From contig JBKPDO010000113.1 of the NCBI GenBank assembly GCA_046727955.1, positions 1 to 12,912 of the forward strand: a stretch of 12,912 nucleotides of DNA, given 5' to 3'. Both the position numbers and the translations under genes were made by a program. The stretch comes from DASVXQ01 sp046727955 (lineage in GTDB: Bacteria > Actinomycetota > CALGFH01). Under the pieces are notes generated by a model, which searched no databases, was not told the origin of the DNA, and was given only the letters and a program-made list of their open reading frames with translations. Of the stretch, positions 1-7,624 are shown piece by piece; position 1 is the first letter of the stretch; each line of letters opens with the position of its first letter.

Positions 1-1038
1 GGCCAGGGCCTCCGCGCCGCGGCCCCGCAAGGCCGCGTAGGCCACCCCGACGCCGGCGTGCGCCCTGAGCTCAGCGCCGAGCCCGGCCGCCGCGGCGGCC
101 TCCCAGAGGTCGCGGACGACGCCGGGCAGCTCTGTCGGGACGCAGGCCGCCTTCACCCCCACCGCCGCCTCCTCGCCGGCGCGCCAGGGCCTGGCCTGTT
201 CCAGCCCGTCCGGCTGTTCGAGCAGCTCGACCGTGCCATAGGGCTCGAGCAGCCGCATTGCGGCCCTGGCCTGCTCCAGCACGGCGGGCGACCGCCCCTG
301 GACCACCAGGACGAGCCTGCCCAGCCCCGCCGGGTGCGGCCATGCCAGCTCCAGCGAGGTGGGGTCGAGCTGGGCGTGGACCAGCGCCTGGGCGGCCGCG
401 CCGGCGGCCTCGGGGTCGGCGGCCTGGAGCGCCGCGCCGGCCACGGCGTCGGGGGTCGGGTGCAGGCGGAAGGTGACCTCGGCGATCAGGCCGAGGGTGC
501 CGAGCGAGCCGGTGAACAGCTTGCCGAGGTCGTAGCCGGCGACGTTCTTGACCACCTTGCCGCCGGCGCGCGCCACGGTGCCGTCGGAGAGCACCACGGT
601 GATGCCGATGAGCAGGTCGCGGGCGGTGCCGTAGCGAAGCCGCCGTGGCCCGGAGGCGCCTGCCGCGACGATCCCGCCGAGGGTGGCGCCGGCCTCCGGC
701 GGGTCGAGCGTGAGCAACTGGCCGGCCTTGGAGAGCACCTCCTGCAGGGCGTCCAGGCGCACCCCCGCCTCTGCCCTGACGATGAGATCGCCCTCGGCGT
801 GCTCCAGCACGCGGTCGAGCCGCGCGGTGCTCAGGATGACCTCCGCCACGGCGGGCGGGTTGCCCCAGCCGAGCTTGGAGCCGCCCCCGCGGCAGACGAC
901 CCGCCTACCCTGGGCGGTCGCCTCGCGCAGGACCTCGCCGGCCTCCGCAACGGTGGCCGGCTCGACCACCACCTCGGGCTGGACGCCGTCGACGGCGTCG
1001 GCGGCGCCCGCAGGGCGCGAGGCGGCGCCCACGCTCAC
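1..1038 (-). CDS. glcE: Glycolate oxidase FAD-binding subunit GlcE (C-terminus beyond window)
   Basis: FAD-binding subunit of the glycolate oxidase complex (GlcDEF), which oxidises glycolate to glyoxylate at the membrane. The reading frame is open for 346 codons from a GTG at 1038 to the left edge with no stop, so only the last few residues should be missing (E. coli GlcE is about 350 aa). FAD-binding PCMH-type motifs are visible: CRGGGSKLGWG at residues 49-59, TLGGIVAAGASG at 119-130, and VVKNVAGYDLGKLFTGSLG at 162-180, which is typical of GlcE rather than GlcD. The C-terminal part includes RAHAGVGVAY, another family hallmark. The GTG start overlaps the glcD stop in a GTGA arrangement, so the two are probably translationally coupled. 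GlcF, the iron-sulfur subunit, is expected just outside the left edge; this is inference. Assignment to the GlcE family is secure; the exact substrate (glycolate versus another 2-hydroxy acid) is less so. Confidence 0.9.
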   Translation of the reverse strand, partial: MSVGAASRPAGAADAVDGVQPEVVVEPATVAEAGEVLREATAQGRRVVCRGGGSKLGWGNPPAVAEVILSTARLDRVLEHAEGDLIVRAEAGVRLDALQEVLSKAGQLLTLDPPEAGATLGGIVAAGASGPRRLRYGTARDLLIGITVVLSDGTVARAGGKVVKNVAGYDLGKLFTGSLGTLGLIAEVTFRLHPTPDAVAGAALQAADPEAAGAAAQALVHAQLDPTSLELAWPHPAGLGRLVLVVQGRSPAVLEQARAAMRLLEPYGTVELLEQPDGLEQARPWRAGEEAAVGVKAACVPTELPGVVRDLWEAAAAAGLGAELRAHAGVGVAYAALRGRGAEALA

Positions 1039-2486
1039 CACACCTCGGCCAGACCCGCCTGCTCCACCGGATGGACGCGGCGCGGGCCGGGCGCCTCGCC
1101 GCACAGCCGCGGGGTGGGGAACACCTTGCCGGGGTTGCAACGGTTGTCGGGGTCGAAGGCGCAGCGCACCAGCTGCATGGTGTCCAGGTCGCCGGCGCTG
1201 AACTGGTTCGCCATGTACTGCTTCTTGTCGAAGCCGACGCCGTGCTCGCCGGTGATGGAGCCGCCGTGCTCCAGGCAGAGGAGCAGGATCTCGGCGGCCA
1301 GCTCCTCGGCGCGGTGCGCCTGGCCTTCCACGCCTGCGTCGTAGAGCACCAGGGGATGCAGGTTGCCGTCGCCGGCGTGGAACACGTTGGCCACCCGCAG
1401 CCCGCGCTCGCTGGCCATCGCGGCGATACGTCGCAGCACCTCCGGCAGCGCGGTGCGCGGGATGACACCGTCCTGGACGTAGTAGTCCGGGCTGATCCGG
1501 CCGACCGCGGCGAACGCGGACTTGCGCCCCTTCCAGAACAGCGCCCGCTCCGCCTCGCTCTGCGCGATCCTGATCTCGGTCGCGCCCACCTTGCGGCAGA
1601 TCCGCTCCACCTCGGAGAACTGGTGCTCGACCTCGGCGGTAGGACCGTCCAGCTCGACGATCAGCACCGCGCCGGCGTCCGGGTAGTTGGGGTGGACCGC
1701 GGCCTCGGCCGCCTCGATCGCCAGGGCGTCCATCATCTCGATGGCGGCGGGCACGATGCCGGCGCCGATGACCCCGGAGACCGCCTCGCCCGCTTCGTCG
1801 GTGGAGCCGAAGGCGGCGAGCAGCGTCCGCACCGCCTCGGGCTTGCGCAGGATGCGGACGGTGACCTTGGTGGCGATGCCGAGCGTGCCCTCGGAGCCCA
1901 CGAAGGCGCCGACCAGGTCGTAGCCGGGCGGGTCGGGCGCCTTGCCGCCGAGGTGGACCAGCTCGCCGTCGGGCAGGACCACCTCGAGCCCGGTGACGTG
2001 GTTGGTGGTGAAGCCGTACTTCAGGCAGTGGGCGCCGCCGGAGTTCTCGGCCACGTTGCCGCCGATCGAGCAGACCTGCTGGCTGGAGGGGTCAGGCGCG
2101 TAGTAGTAGCCGCGCGGCGCGACCGCCTTGGTTACCTCGAGATTGATCACGCCCGGCTCGAGCACCGCGCGCTGGTTGGGGATGTCCAGCTCGATGATCC
2201 GGCGCATGCGGGAGAGCACGATCAGCACGCCGTCGACCACCGGCAGCGCCCCACCGGAGAGGCCCGTGCCCGAGCCGCGGGCGACGAACGGGACGCCCAG
2301 GTCGTGGCAGACCTTGACGGCGCCCCGCACCTGGTCAGCGGTCTCGGGGAGCACCACCAGGCCGGGGATCACCCGGAAGGCGGCCAGGCCGTCGCACTCG
2401 TAGGTGCGGAGCTGGTTGCGCTCGGAGATGACCCCTTGCGGACCGATCACCGAGGTCATGCGCCTGATGAGCGCCACCCTATCCAC
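1035..2486 (-). CDS. glcD: Glycolate oxidase subunit GlcD (FAD-linked oxidase)
   Basis: Flavoprotein subunit of glycolate oxidase, 483 aa (E. coli GlcD is 499). It carries an N-terminal FAD-binding PCMH domain (about residues 41-217) with ARGSGTGLSGG at 69-79, IGGNVAENSGG at 141-151 and GSEGTLGI at 197-204. The C-terminal FAD-oxidase domain has NVFHAGDGNLHP at 367-378, GEHGVG at 413-418 and FDPDNRCNPGKVFP at 444-457. The start chosen is a GTG at 2486 because AGGAGGAG lies seven bases upstream. A longer frame back to 2564 exists but would read through two strong hairpins and encodes a low-complexity leader. It lies 162 bp downstream of aceB on the same strand and overlaps glcE by 4 bp. The product, glyoxylate, is the substrate of the neighbouring malate synthase. 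D-lactate or another 2-hydroxy acid is a possible alternative substrate, because GlcD and D-lactate dehydrogenases share this fold; the adjacent glcE and aceB favour glycolate. Confidence 0.95.
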   Translation of the reverse strand: MDRVALIRRMTSVIGPQGVISERNQLRTYECDGLAAFRVIPGLVVLPETADQVRGAVKVCHDLGVPFVARGSGTGLSGGALPVVDGVLIVLSRMRRIIELDIPNQRAVLEPGVINLEVTKAVAPRGYYYAPDPSSQQVCSIGGNVAENSGGAHCLKYGFTTNHVTGLEVVLPDGELVHLGGKAPDPPGYDLVGAFVGSEGTLGIATKVTVRILRKPEAVRTLLAAFGSTDEAGEAVSGVIGAGIVPAAIEMMDALAIEAAEAAVHPNYPDAGAVLIVELDGPTAEVEHQFSEVERICRKVGATEIRIAQSEAERALFWKGRKSAFAAVGRISPDYYVQDGVIPRTALPEVLRRIAAMASERGLRVANVFHAGDGNLHPLVLYDAGVEGQAHRAEELAAEILLLCLEHGGSITGEHGVGFDKKQYMANQFSAGDLDTMQLVRCAFDPDNRCNPGKVFPTPRLCGEAPGPRRVHPVEQAGLAEVW

Positions 2487-2505
2487 CGGGGATCTCCTCC
2501 TGTCT

Positions 2506-2586
2506 GTGGGGGGAGCGAACTCCCCCACGGCGCGCGCTCCGCGCGCCGGGGCAGATCGATCCATGTGGGGGGAGCTCGCTCCCCCC
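2506..2586. repeat. Cluster of three GC-rich hairpins between aceB and glcD
   Basis: Three hairpins follow one another in the aceB-glcD spacer. (1) 2506-2528: a GTGGGG(G)GAG / CTCCCCCAC stem with one bulged G. (2) 2529-2547: GGCGCGCG-CTC-CGCGCGCC, a perfect 8-bp stem. (3) 2567-2586: GGGGGGAGC-TC-GCTCCCCCC, a perfect 9-bp inverted repeat. Hairpins 1 and 3 share GTGGGGGGAGC and look like two copies of one element. On the minus strand hairpin 1 ends about five bases before the glcD Shine-Dalgarno sequence. Possible roles are partial termination, mRNA processing between aceB and glcD, or a dispersed REP-like repeat; the sequence does not decide between them. Confidence 0.75.
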
Positions 2587-2648
2587 GCGGCCCCCCAAGA
2601 GCGCTTGTGCCATGGAAGCCCTAGTTCCCAGTGTCAAGATCGTCCCGT

Positions 2649-4244
2649 TCATTCGAGGTAATCGTAGGCCGGGATGGTCAGGAACTCGATGAAATCGTCG
2701 TTGAGGGCCACGCGCTCGAACAGCTCCCGCGCCTCCTTGGCCCGGCTGGAGGCGTAGACCTCGTCGCCCATCGCGCGGCGCAGCTTCTCCAGCTCCTCCT
2801 CCGCGATCCGCCGCACCAGCTCCTGGCTGACGATGGGGCCGTCGGCCAGCTTCACGCTGTTGTGCACCCACTGCCACACCTGCGAGCGGGCGATCTCGGC
2901 GGTGGCGACGTCCTCCATCAGGTTCAGGATGCCCACCGCCGCGGTGCCGCGGAGCCAGGACGACAGGTACTGGAGCGCGACGCTGACGTCGTTGCGCAGC
3001 CCTTGCTCGGTCGCCTCGCCCGGGGTCGCGGCCACGCTGAGCAGGTCGGCGGCGGTGGCCTGGACCTCCTCGCGCTTGCGCTCGATCTGGTTGGGCCGAT
3101 CGCCGAGCACCGCGTCGAAGCACTCCATCGCCACCGGCACCAGGTCGGGATGGGCCACCCAGGTGCCGTCGAAGCCGGCCCCGGACTCGCGCTGCTTGTC
3201 CTCGCGCACCTTGGCCAGGGCGACCTCGTTCACCTTGGGGTCGCGGCGGCTGGGGATGAACGCGGCCATGCCGCCGATGGCGGGTGCCTCGCGCCGGTGG
3301 CAGGTCTTCACCAGCAGCTCGGTGTAGGCCCGCATGAATGGCACGGTCATGGTGACCTTGTTGCGGTCGGGCAGGGTGAACTCTGGCCTGGTGCGGAACT
3401 TCTTGATGACCGAGAACATGTAGTCCCAGCGCCCAGCGTTGAGGCCAGCCGAGTGCTCCCGCAGCTCGTAGAGGATCTCCTCCATCTCGAAAGCGGCGGT
3501 GATGGTCTCGATGAGCACGGTCGCCTTGATGGTCCCGCGCGGGATGCCGAGGCGGTCCTGGGCGAGCTCGAAGGCGTCGTTCCACAGCCGCGCCTCGAGG
3601 TGGCTCTCGAGCTTGGGCAGGTAGAAGTACGGGCCAGTGCCGCGCTCTAGCAGCCGCCCGGCGTTGTTGAACAGGTACAGGCCGAAGTCGACCAGGCTGC
3701 CAGAGGCAGGCCGCCCGTCGACCAGTAGGTGCTTCTCGGGCAGGTGCCAGCCACGCGGGCGCACCAGCAGCACGGCGACCTCGTCGTTGAGCCGGTACTG
3801 CCTGCCCTCCGGACTCTCGAAGGTGATCGTCCGCTCGATGGCCTCGGTGAGGTTCGCCTGGCCCTCGAACATGTTGTGCCAGGTCGGGCTGTTGGCGTCC
3901 TCGAAGTCGGCCATGAAGACCCTGGCGCCGGAGTTCAGGGCGTTGATCAGCATCTTGCGGTCGGTCGGGCCGGTGATCTCGACACGGCGGTCTGCCAGGT
4001 CGGGCGGGAGCGGCGCCACCCGCCAGGCACCGGAGCGAACGCCGGCGGTGCTCTCGAGGAAGTCGGGCAGGACGCCGGCCTCGAATTCGGCCTGCCGCCG
4101 CGATCGTCGTGCGAGCAGCTCGTCGCGGGTGGAGCCGAGCTCGCGCTGCATGGTGGCGACGAAGTCGAGCGCCTCAGTGGTCAGGACGTGCGGGTACGCC
4201 TCCCGCGCCGGACCGTAGACCTCGACTCCCGCTGCGTCTGTCAT
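2649..4244 (-). CDS. aceB: Malate synthase A
   Basis: Condenses glyoxylate with acetyl-CoA to give malate and CoA in the cytoplasm (glyoxylate cycle or glycolate utilisation). The protein is 531 aa, close to E. coli AceB (533 aa), so it is the shorter A-type and not the roughly 720-aa G-type. The malate synthase signature REHSAGLNAGRWDYMF is at residues 262-277. Other family blocks are TGPTDRKMLINALNSGARVF at 91-110, MADFEDANSPTWHN at 111-124, VRPRGWHLPEKH at 161-172 and NLMEDVATAEI at 441-451, whose Asp445 lies in the region of the catalytic base. The ATG at 4244 is chosen because GGAGG lies six bases upstream; the frame extends 11 codons further without a ribosome site. Downstream on the same strand are glcD and glcE, which supply glyoxylate. 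No isocitrate lyase gene is present in the window. A tandem repeat and candidate promoter lie directly upstream. Confidence 0.97.
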   Translation of the reverse strand: MTDAAGVEVYGPAREAYPHVLTTEALDFVATMQRELGSTRDELLARRSRRQAEFEAGVLPDFLESTAGVRSGAWRVAPLPPDLADRRVEITGPTDRKMLINALNSGARVFMADFEDANSPTWHNMFEGQANLTEAIERTITFESPEGRQYRLNDEVAVLLVRPRGWHLPEKHLLVDGRPASGSLVDFGLYLFNNAGRLLERGTGPYFYLPKLESHLEARLWNDAFELAQDRLGIPRGTIKATVLIETITAAFEMEEILYELREHSAGLNAGRWDYMFSVIKKFRTRPEFTLPDRNKVTMTVPFMRAYTELLVKTCHRREAPAIGGMAAFIPSRRDPKVNEVALAKVREDKQRESGAGFDGTWVAHPDLVPVAMECFDAVLGDRPNQIERKREEVQATAADLLSVAATPGEATEQGLRNDVSVALQYLSSWLRGTAAVGILNLMEDVATAEIARSQVWQWVHNSVKLADGPIVSQELVRRIAEEELEKLRRAMGDEVYASSRAKEARELFERVALNDDFIEFLTIPAYDYLE

Positions 4245-4269
4245 GGCTGACCTCCGTCCGCTCGACCGC

Positions 4270-4307
4270 GCAGGCACTGCCCAATGATGCAGGCACTGCC
4301 CAATGAT
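4270..4307. repeat. Perfect 19-bp tandem duplication upstream of aceB
   Basis: The 19-bp unit GCAGGCACTGCCCAATGAT occurs twice head to tail without mismatch (4270-4288 and 4289-4307). Each unit holds the short dyad GGCA-C-TGCC. The two dyads are therefore 19 bp apart, nearly two helical turns, on the same face of the DNA. The pair covers the candidate -10 element and expected transcription start of aceB, the position expected for a repressor operator. It may instead be a chance local duplication. The tandem repeat itself is certain; its role is inferred. Confidence 0.7.
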
Positions 4308-4330
4308 AGGGATGAACCGGACGCGGTCAG
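4303..4330 (-). promoter_or_regulatory. Candidate promoter of the aceB-glcD-glcE cluster
   Basis: On the minus strand, CTGACC (4330-4325) is followed after 16 bases by TATCAT (4308-4303), a reasonable -35/-10 pair for an actinobacterial housekeeping sigma factor. The expected start near 4296 would leave a leader of about 50 bases before the aceB ATG. The -35 overlaps the pdxH stop codon, and the -10 overlaps the distal copy of the 19-bp repeat. It is read by eye from short motifs, so uncertain. Confidence 0.35.
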
Positions 4331-4935
4331 GGACTGAGCCGCTCGAGCACCCAGCCGGAGAACTCGTCCCGGCGGTAGCGCAAACGGTCGTGGAGGCGGT
4401 TGGGGCGGCCCTGCCAGAACTCGATCGTGTCGGGAGCGAGGCGGTAGCCGCCCCAGAAGGGGGGCAGCGGGACCTCCCCGTCAGCGTAGCGGGCCTCCAG
4501 CTCCTGGAGCCGCTTATCGAGGACGTCGCGGTTCGGGATCACCTCGCTCTGGTTCGAGGCCCAGGCGCCGAGCCGGCTGCCGAGCGGACGGGTGCGGAAA
4601 TAGGCCTCGGATTCCTCGTGGCTGACGCGCTCCACCAGACCCTCGATGCGCACCTGGCGGTGCACCGGCGGCGGCCACCAGAACACCAGCGCGGCCGCCG
4701 GGCTGGCAGCCAGCTCGCGCCCCTTGCGGCTGGAATAGTTAGTGTAGAACACGAAGCCGCGCTGGTCGAAGCCCTTCAGCAGGACCATGCGCGCCGCGGG
4801 CCGGCCACCGGAGCCTATCGTCGCGAGCGTCATGGCGTCGGGCTCGACCAGCCCGGCCGCTTGCGCGTCGCCGTACCAGCGCCCGAACTGCACGATCGGG
4901 TCGGCGTCGACGCCGGCCTCGTCAAGGCTGCCCAG
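4327..4935 (-). CDS. pdxH: Pyridoxamine 5'-phosphate oxidase, probable CTG start
   Basis: FMN-dependent oxidation of pyridoxine or pyridoxamine 5'-phosphate to pyridoxal 5'-phosphate (vitamin B6 synthesis and salvage). Motifs, numbered from the chosen start: RMVLLKG at 49-55, YTNYSSRKG at 64-72, RQVRIEG at 93-99, SRLGAWASNQS at 120-130, PPFWGGYRL at 158-166 and WQGRPNRLHDR at 174-184. The last includes the R-x-H substrate-binding pair (180 and 182) and the usual C-terminal end. Start choice: the first in-frame ATG (5052) lies inside the upstream terminator hairpin and can be excluded. AAAGGAGAG lies about six bases before a CTG at 4935, giving 202 aa beginning at the conserved LDEAGVDADPIVQF region. 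TTG (4974) or GTG (4983) starts are possible but lack a ribosome site. It is followed 82 bp later by aceB on the same strand. Confidence 0.93.
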   Translation of the reverse strand: MGSLDEAGVDADPIVQFGRWYGDAQAAGLVEPDAMTLATIGSGGRPAARMVLLKGFDQRGFVFYTNYSSRKGRELAASPAAALVFWWPPPVHRQVRIEGLVERVSHEESEAYFRTRPLGSRLGAWASNQSEVIPNRDVLDKRLQELEARYADGEVPLPPFWGGYRLAPDTIEFWQGRPNRLHDRLRYRRDEFSGWVLERLSP

Positions 4936-5010
4936 CGTGCTCTCCTTTCGCGGTCGTGATGTGTCCGTGCCCAACTGTGGCACCAAAAGCAGACCTGGGC
5001 CGCGAGTACG

Positions 5011-5050
5011 GCAGGCGGCCCTGAGAGTCTCGGCTCTCAGGGCCGCCTGC
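5011..5050 (-). terminator. Terminator-like hairpin after the ABC permease gene
   Basis: A perfect 17-bp stem (5011-5027 pairing with 5034-5050, core GGCGGCCCTGAGAG) closed by a six-base loop. It starts about 30 bases after the permease stop and lies before the pdxH ribosome site. No T-run follows directly on the minus strand (four Ts come about 25 bases later), as is common for actinobacterial stem-only terminators. It separates the transporter operon from pdxH. Because it is symmetric it could also act on plus-strand transcripts. Confidence 0.8.
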
Positions 5051-5079
5051 ACCTCCCCACGGAGGGTCTCGACAGCCGC

Positions 5080-7617
5080 CTACTCGGTGGCGATGGCGCG
5101 CAGCACGTCCACCCGCGCGGCACGGCGCCCCGGCAGGATCGCCGCGAGGACGCCGGCCACGGCCGCGAGCACCACGTAAAGGACCAGCTGCCCACCTGGG
5201 ATGGCGAACTCACCGAAGCCCTGGCTGACCAGGGCCCGCGACATCGCCCAGCCGAAGAAGATCCCCAGCGCCACCCCGAGCACCGCGCCGAGCACCGCGA
5301 TGATGACCGCCTCCCAGCGGACCATCGACCGCACCTGACGACGGGTCGCGCCGACCGCGCGGAGCAGGCCCAGCTCCCGCACCCGCTCGTAGACCGACAG
5401 GGCCAGGGTGTTCACGATGCCGAACAGCGCGATGACGATCGCGAAGAACAGCAGCCCGCGCACCAGGTTGAGGAGCTGGTCGAGCGACTTGCCCGTCTGC
5501 TCCTTGTACTGGGCCTGGTCCTGGACCTTCACGTTGGGAAACTCCGCGGCGACCCGGTCGACGGCGCCGCGCGCCGTGGCCGCCGCCACGCCGGGCTTGG
5601 CCTTGGCGATCACCAGTGTGTCGATCTGGTCGCTGTAGCCCTTCTGGTAGTCGGCCAGCGACAGCAGGAACGGACCGTTCAGCTGGTTGTCCTTGTAGAT
5701 CGCCTTGATCGTCTCCCGCTGGACGCCGTTGCGCGGGAACTCCATCGGCACCACGGTCCCCAGCTTCCAGCCGTGCTGCTTGGCGACGGTGTCCTGCACC
5801 GCCACCCCGCCGCCCGCGAGGGCGGCGATGCTCCCCGAGGTGGTCTCGGTGCGCACGAGCTGGCTGTAAGCGGTCGGGTCGACCGCGCCCAGGGACTGGG
5901 ACTGCCCATTGAGCTTCCAGGTGCCACCGCGGAGGGCCGTGACCGCCTGCATCTCCGGCAGGTCGCCCATGCGCTTGCCCAGCTCAGGACTGAACCCCTG
6001 GAAGCTTTCGCCGCTGAGGATGTAGTCGGCGGTCACCGACCTGTCCAGGATGCTCGAGAACGACGCCTTGGCCGAGGCAACGAAGATGCCGGCGAAGGTG
6101 ACCAGCGCCACCCCGATCATCAGCGCGGCCGCGGTCGAGGCGGTACGCCGCGGGTTGCGCATGGCGTTCTCCCTGGCGAGGTCGCCGGGCACGCGGAAGG
6201 CGCGGGCAAAGGGCCAGCCGATCCAGTTGGACAGCGGCCGGGCGATCAGCGGGCTGAGGACCGCCACACCGATGAAGATGACCGCGACGCCGAAGCCGAC
6301 GTTGGCCACACGGTTGCCGGTGTCCCTGAACAGCCCGAGCATCAGCAGGCCGACGCCGATGAGGGTGACCAGGGAGCCGAGGATGGTGCGGCGCCGGATC
6401 GACCGCGACGGCCTGGTGGCCATCTCCTCGCGCAGAGCGGCGACCGGCGGGACCCGGGTCGCCTTGAGCGCTGGCATGAACGACGACACCAGCGTGACGA
6501 CGACACCGACGAGCAGCGCCACGATCACCGTGCGAAGCTCGAAGCGGGTGGACGTGGTCGGCAGGTCGATGCCGAAGGCGTTGAGCATCGCCCGCAGGCC
6601 GATCGCGAGCAGCACGCCGGCGCCGAGGCCGACCACCGAGGCCACCAGGCCGACGATACCGGACTCGAGCAGCACCGATCCCAGCACCTGCCGCCGGCTC
6701 GCCCCCAGGCAGCGCAGCAGCGCCAGCTCGCGGGTCCGCTGGGCGACGATGATCGAGAAGGTGTTGAAGATCAGGAACGCCCCGACGAACAGCGCGATCC
6801 CAGCGAAGGCGAGCAGGATCGTGGTGAAGAAGCTGAGGCCCTTGTTGATCTCGTCCGACTGGCGCTTGGCCTGGTCGTTGCCGGTGAGCGCCTCGTACTT
6901 GGTGGGGACGGCCGCGGCGATGCGGTCGCGCAGCTGGGTGTCGGTGACGCCTGGCTGGGCGACGACGTCGATCTCGTCGAACTGGCCCGGACGGTTCAGC
7001 ACCTGCTGCGCCGTCTTCAGGTCGAAGACGGCGAGGGTGGCGCCACCCAGGTTGTCGGCCTCACCGAAGCCGACGATCCCGCTGACGGTGAAGACCCGGG
7101 CGGGCCCCTGGAGCAGGACCTTGACCTGGTCGCCAACCTTGTAGCCCTGCTTGGAGGCGGTGTGGGCGTCGACGGCGACCTCGCTCGGGCCGGTCGGGTA
7201 ATGACCGGCGCGCAGGGTGGTCGCGGTCTGCAGCTCCGGTGACTGGCTTGCGGAGACGCCCAGGGTCGGCGGACCGCCGGGGCTCACGGGCTTGCCGTTC
7301 TTACCGACGAACTGCGCGTACCCGCTCACCGAGCCCTCGGCCACCTTGACCCCATCGGCACGCCGGATCTGGGCGAGCAACGACTCTGGCATCGGGTCGC
7401 GGACGTCCCCCTGTTCGCTGCTGAACGTCTCCCTGGTGTGCACGACCACGTCGATGCCCTTGTTGACGTTCTGGAACAGCCCGGTGAAGGCCGCGTGCAT
7501 GGTGTCGGTGAGCACGTACGTGCCCGACACGAAGCTCACCCCGAGCACGATGGCCACCGCGGTCAGCAGCAGCCGCAGCTTGTGGGACAGAAGTCCCTTG
7601 ACAGTCGCGTTCCACAT
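5080..7617 (-). CDS. ABC transporter permease, FtsX/MacB family with two FtsX domains
   Basis: Membrane subunit of an ABC exporter or extractor, 845 aa. Ten hydrophobic segments are visible at about 15-37, 265-290, 315-345, 363-385, 411-430, 438-460, 492-516, 718-741, 768-794 and 809-830. Large extracytoplasmic domains lie between the first and second (about 38-264) and the seventh and eighth (about 517-717). Each half ends in an FtsX domain with the cytoplasmic coupling motif: RELALLRCLGASRRQV at 296-311 and RELGLLRAVGATRRQV at 747-762. This duplicated layout matches the LolCE/DevC/MacB-like permeases that work with LolD-type ATPases on lipoproteins, peptides or cell-envelope signals rather than importing nutrients. 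The substrate cannot be read from the sequence. The ATG is seven bases after the ATPase stop with only a weak ribosome site, so coupled translation is likely. A terminator follows the gene. Confidence 0.95.
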   Translation of the reverse strand: MWNATVKGLLSHKLRLLLTAVAIVLGVSFVSGTYVLTDTMHAAFTGLFQNVNKGIDVVVHTRETFSSEQGDVRDPMPESLLAQIRRADGVKVAEGSVSGYAQFVGKNGKPVSPGGPPTLGVSASQSPELQTATTLRAGHYPTGPSEVAVDAHTASKQGYKVGDQVKVLLQGPARVFTVSGIVGFGEADNLGGATLAVFDLKTAQQVLNRPGQFDEIDVVAQPGVTDTQLRDRIAAAVPTKYEALTGNDQAKRQSDEINKGLSFFTTILLAFAGIALFVGAFLIFNTFSIIVAQRTRELALLRCLGASRRQVLGSVLLESGIVGLVASVVGLGAGVLLAIGLRAMLNAFGIDLPTTSTRFELRTVIVALLVGVVVTLVSSFMPALKATRVPPVAALREEMATRPSRSIRRRTILGSLVTLIGVGLLMLGLFRDTGNRVANVGFGVAVIFIGVAVLSPLIARPLSNWIGWPFARAFRVPGDLARENAMRNPRRTASTAAALMIGVALVTFAGIFVASAKASFSSILDRSVTADYILSGESFQGFSPELGKRMGDLPEMQAVTALRGGTWKLNGQSQSLGAVDPTAYSQLVRTETTSGSIAALAGGGVAVQDTVAKQHGWKLGTVVPMEFPRNGVQRETIKAIYKDNQLNGPFLLSLADYQKGYSDQIDTLVIAKAKPGVAAATARGAVDRVAAEFPNVKVQDQAQYKEQTGKSLDQLLNLVRGLLFFAIVIALFGIVNTLALSVYERVRELGLLRAVGATRRQVRSMVRWEAVIIAVLGAVLGVALGIFFGWAMSRALVSQGFGEFAIPGGQLVLYVVLAAVAGVLAAILPGRRAARVDVLRAIATE

Positions 7618-7624
7618 CGCTGCT

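Noticed and set aside
58..1344. Long plus-strand frame of 428 codons, and a similar one at 1071-2624
   Set aside because: Antisense shadows of glcE and glcD, which carry clear FAD-binding motifs on the minus strand. The shadows have no recognisable domain.
2487..2564. N-terminal extension of glcD to ATG 2564
   Set aside because: It would encode hairpin DNA as a low-complexity leader, while a strong ribosome site serves the GTG at 2486.
5011..5052. pdxH start at ATG 5052
   Set aside because: This ATG lies at the edge of a perfect 17-bp terminator stem and the intervening residues do not resemble the family.
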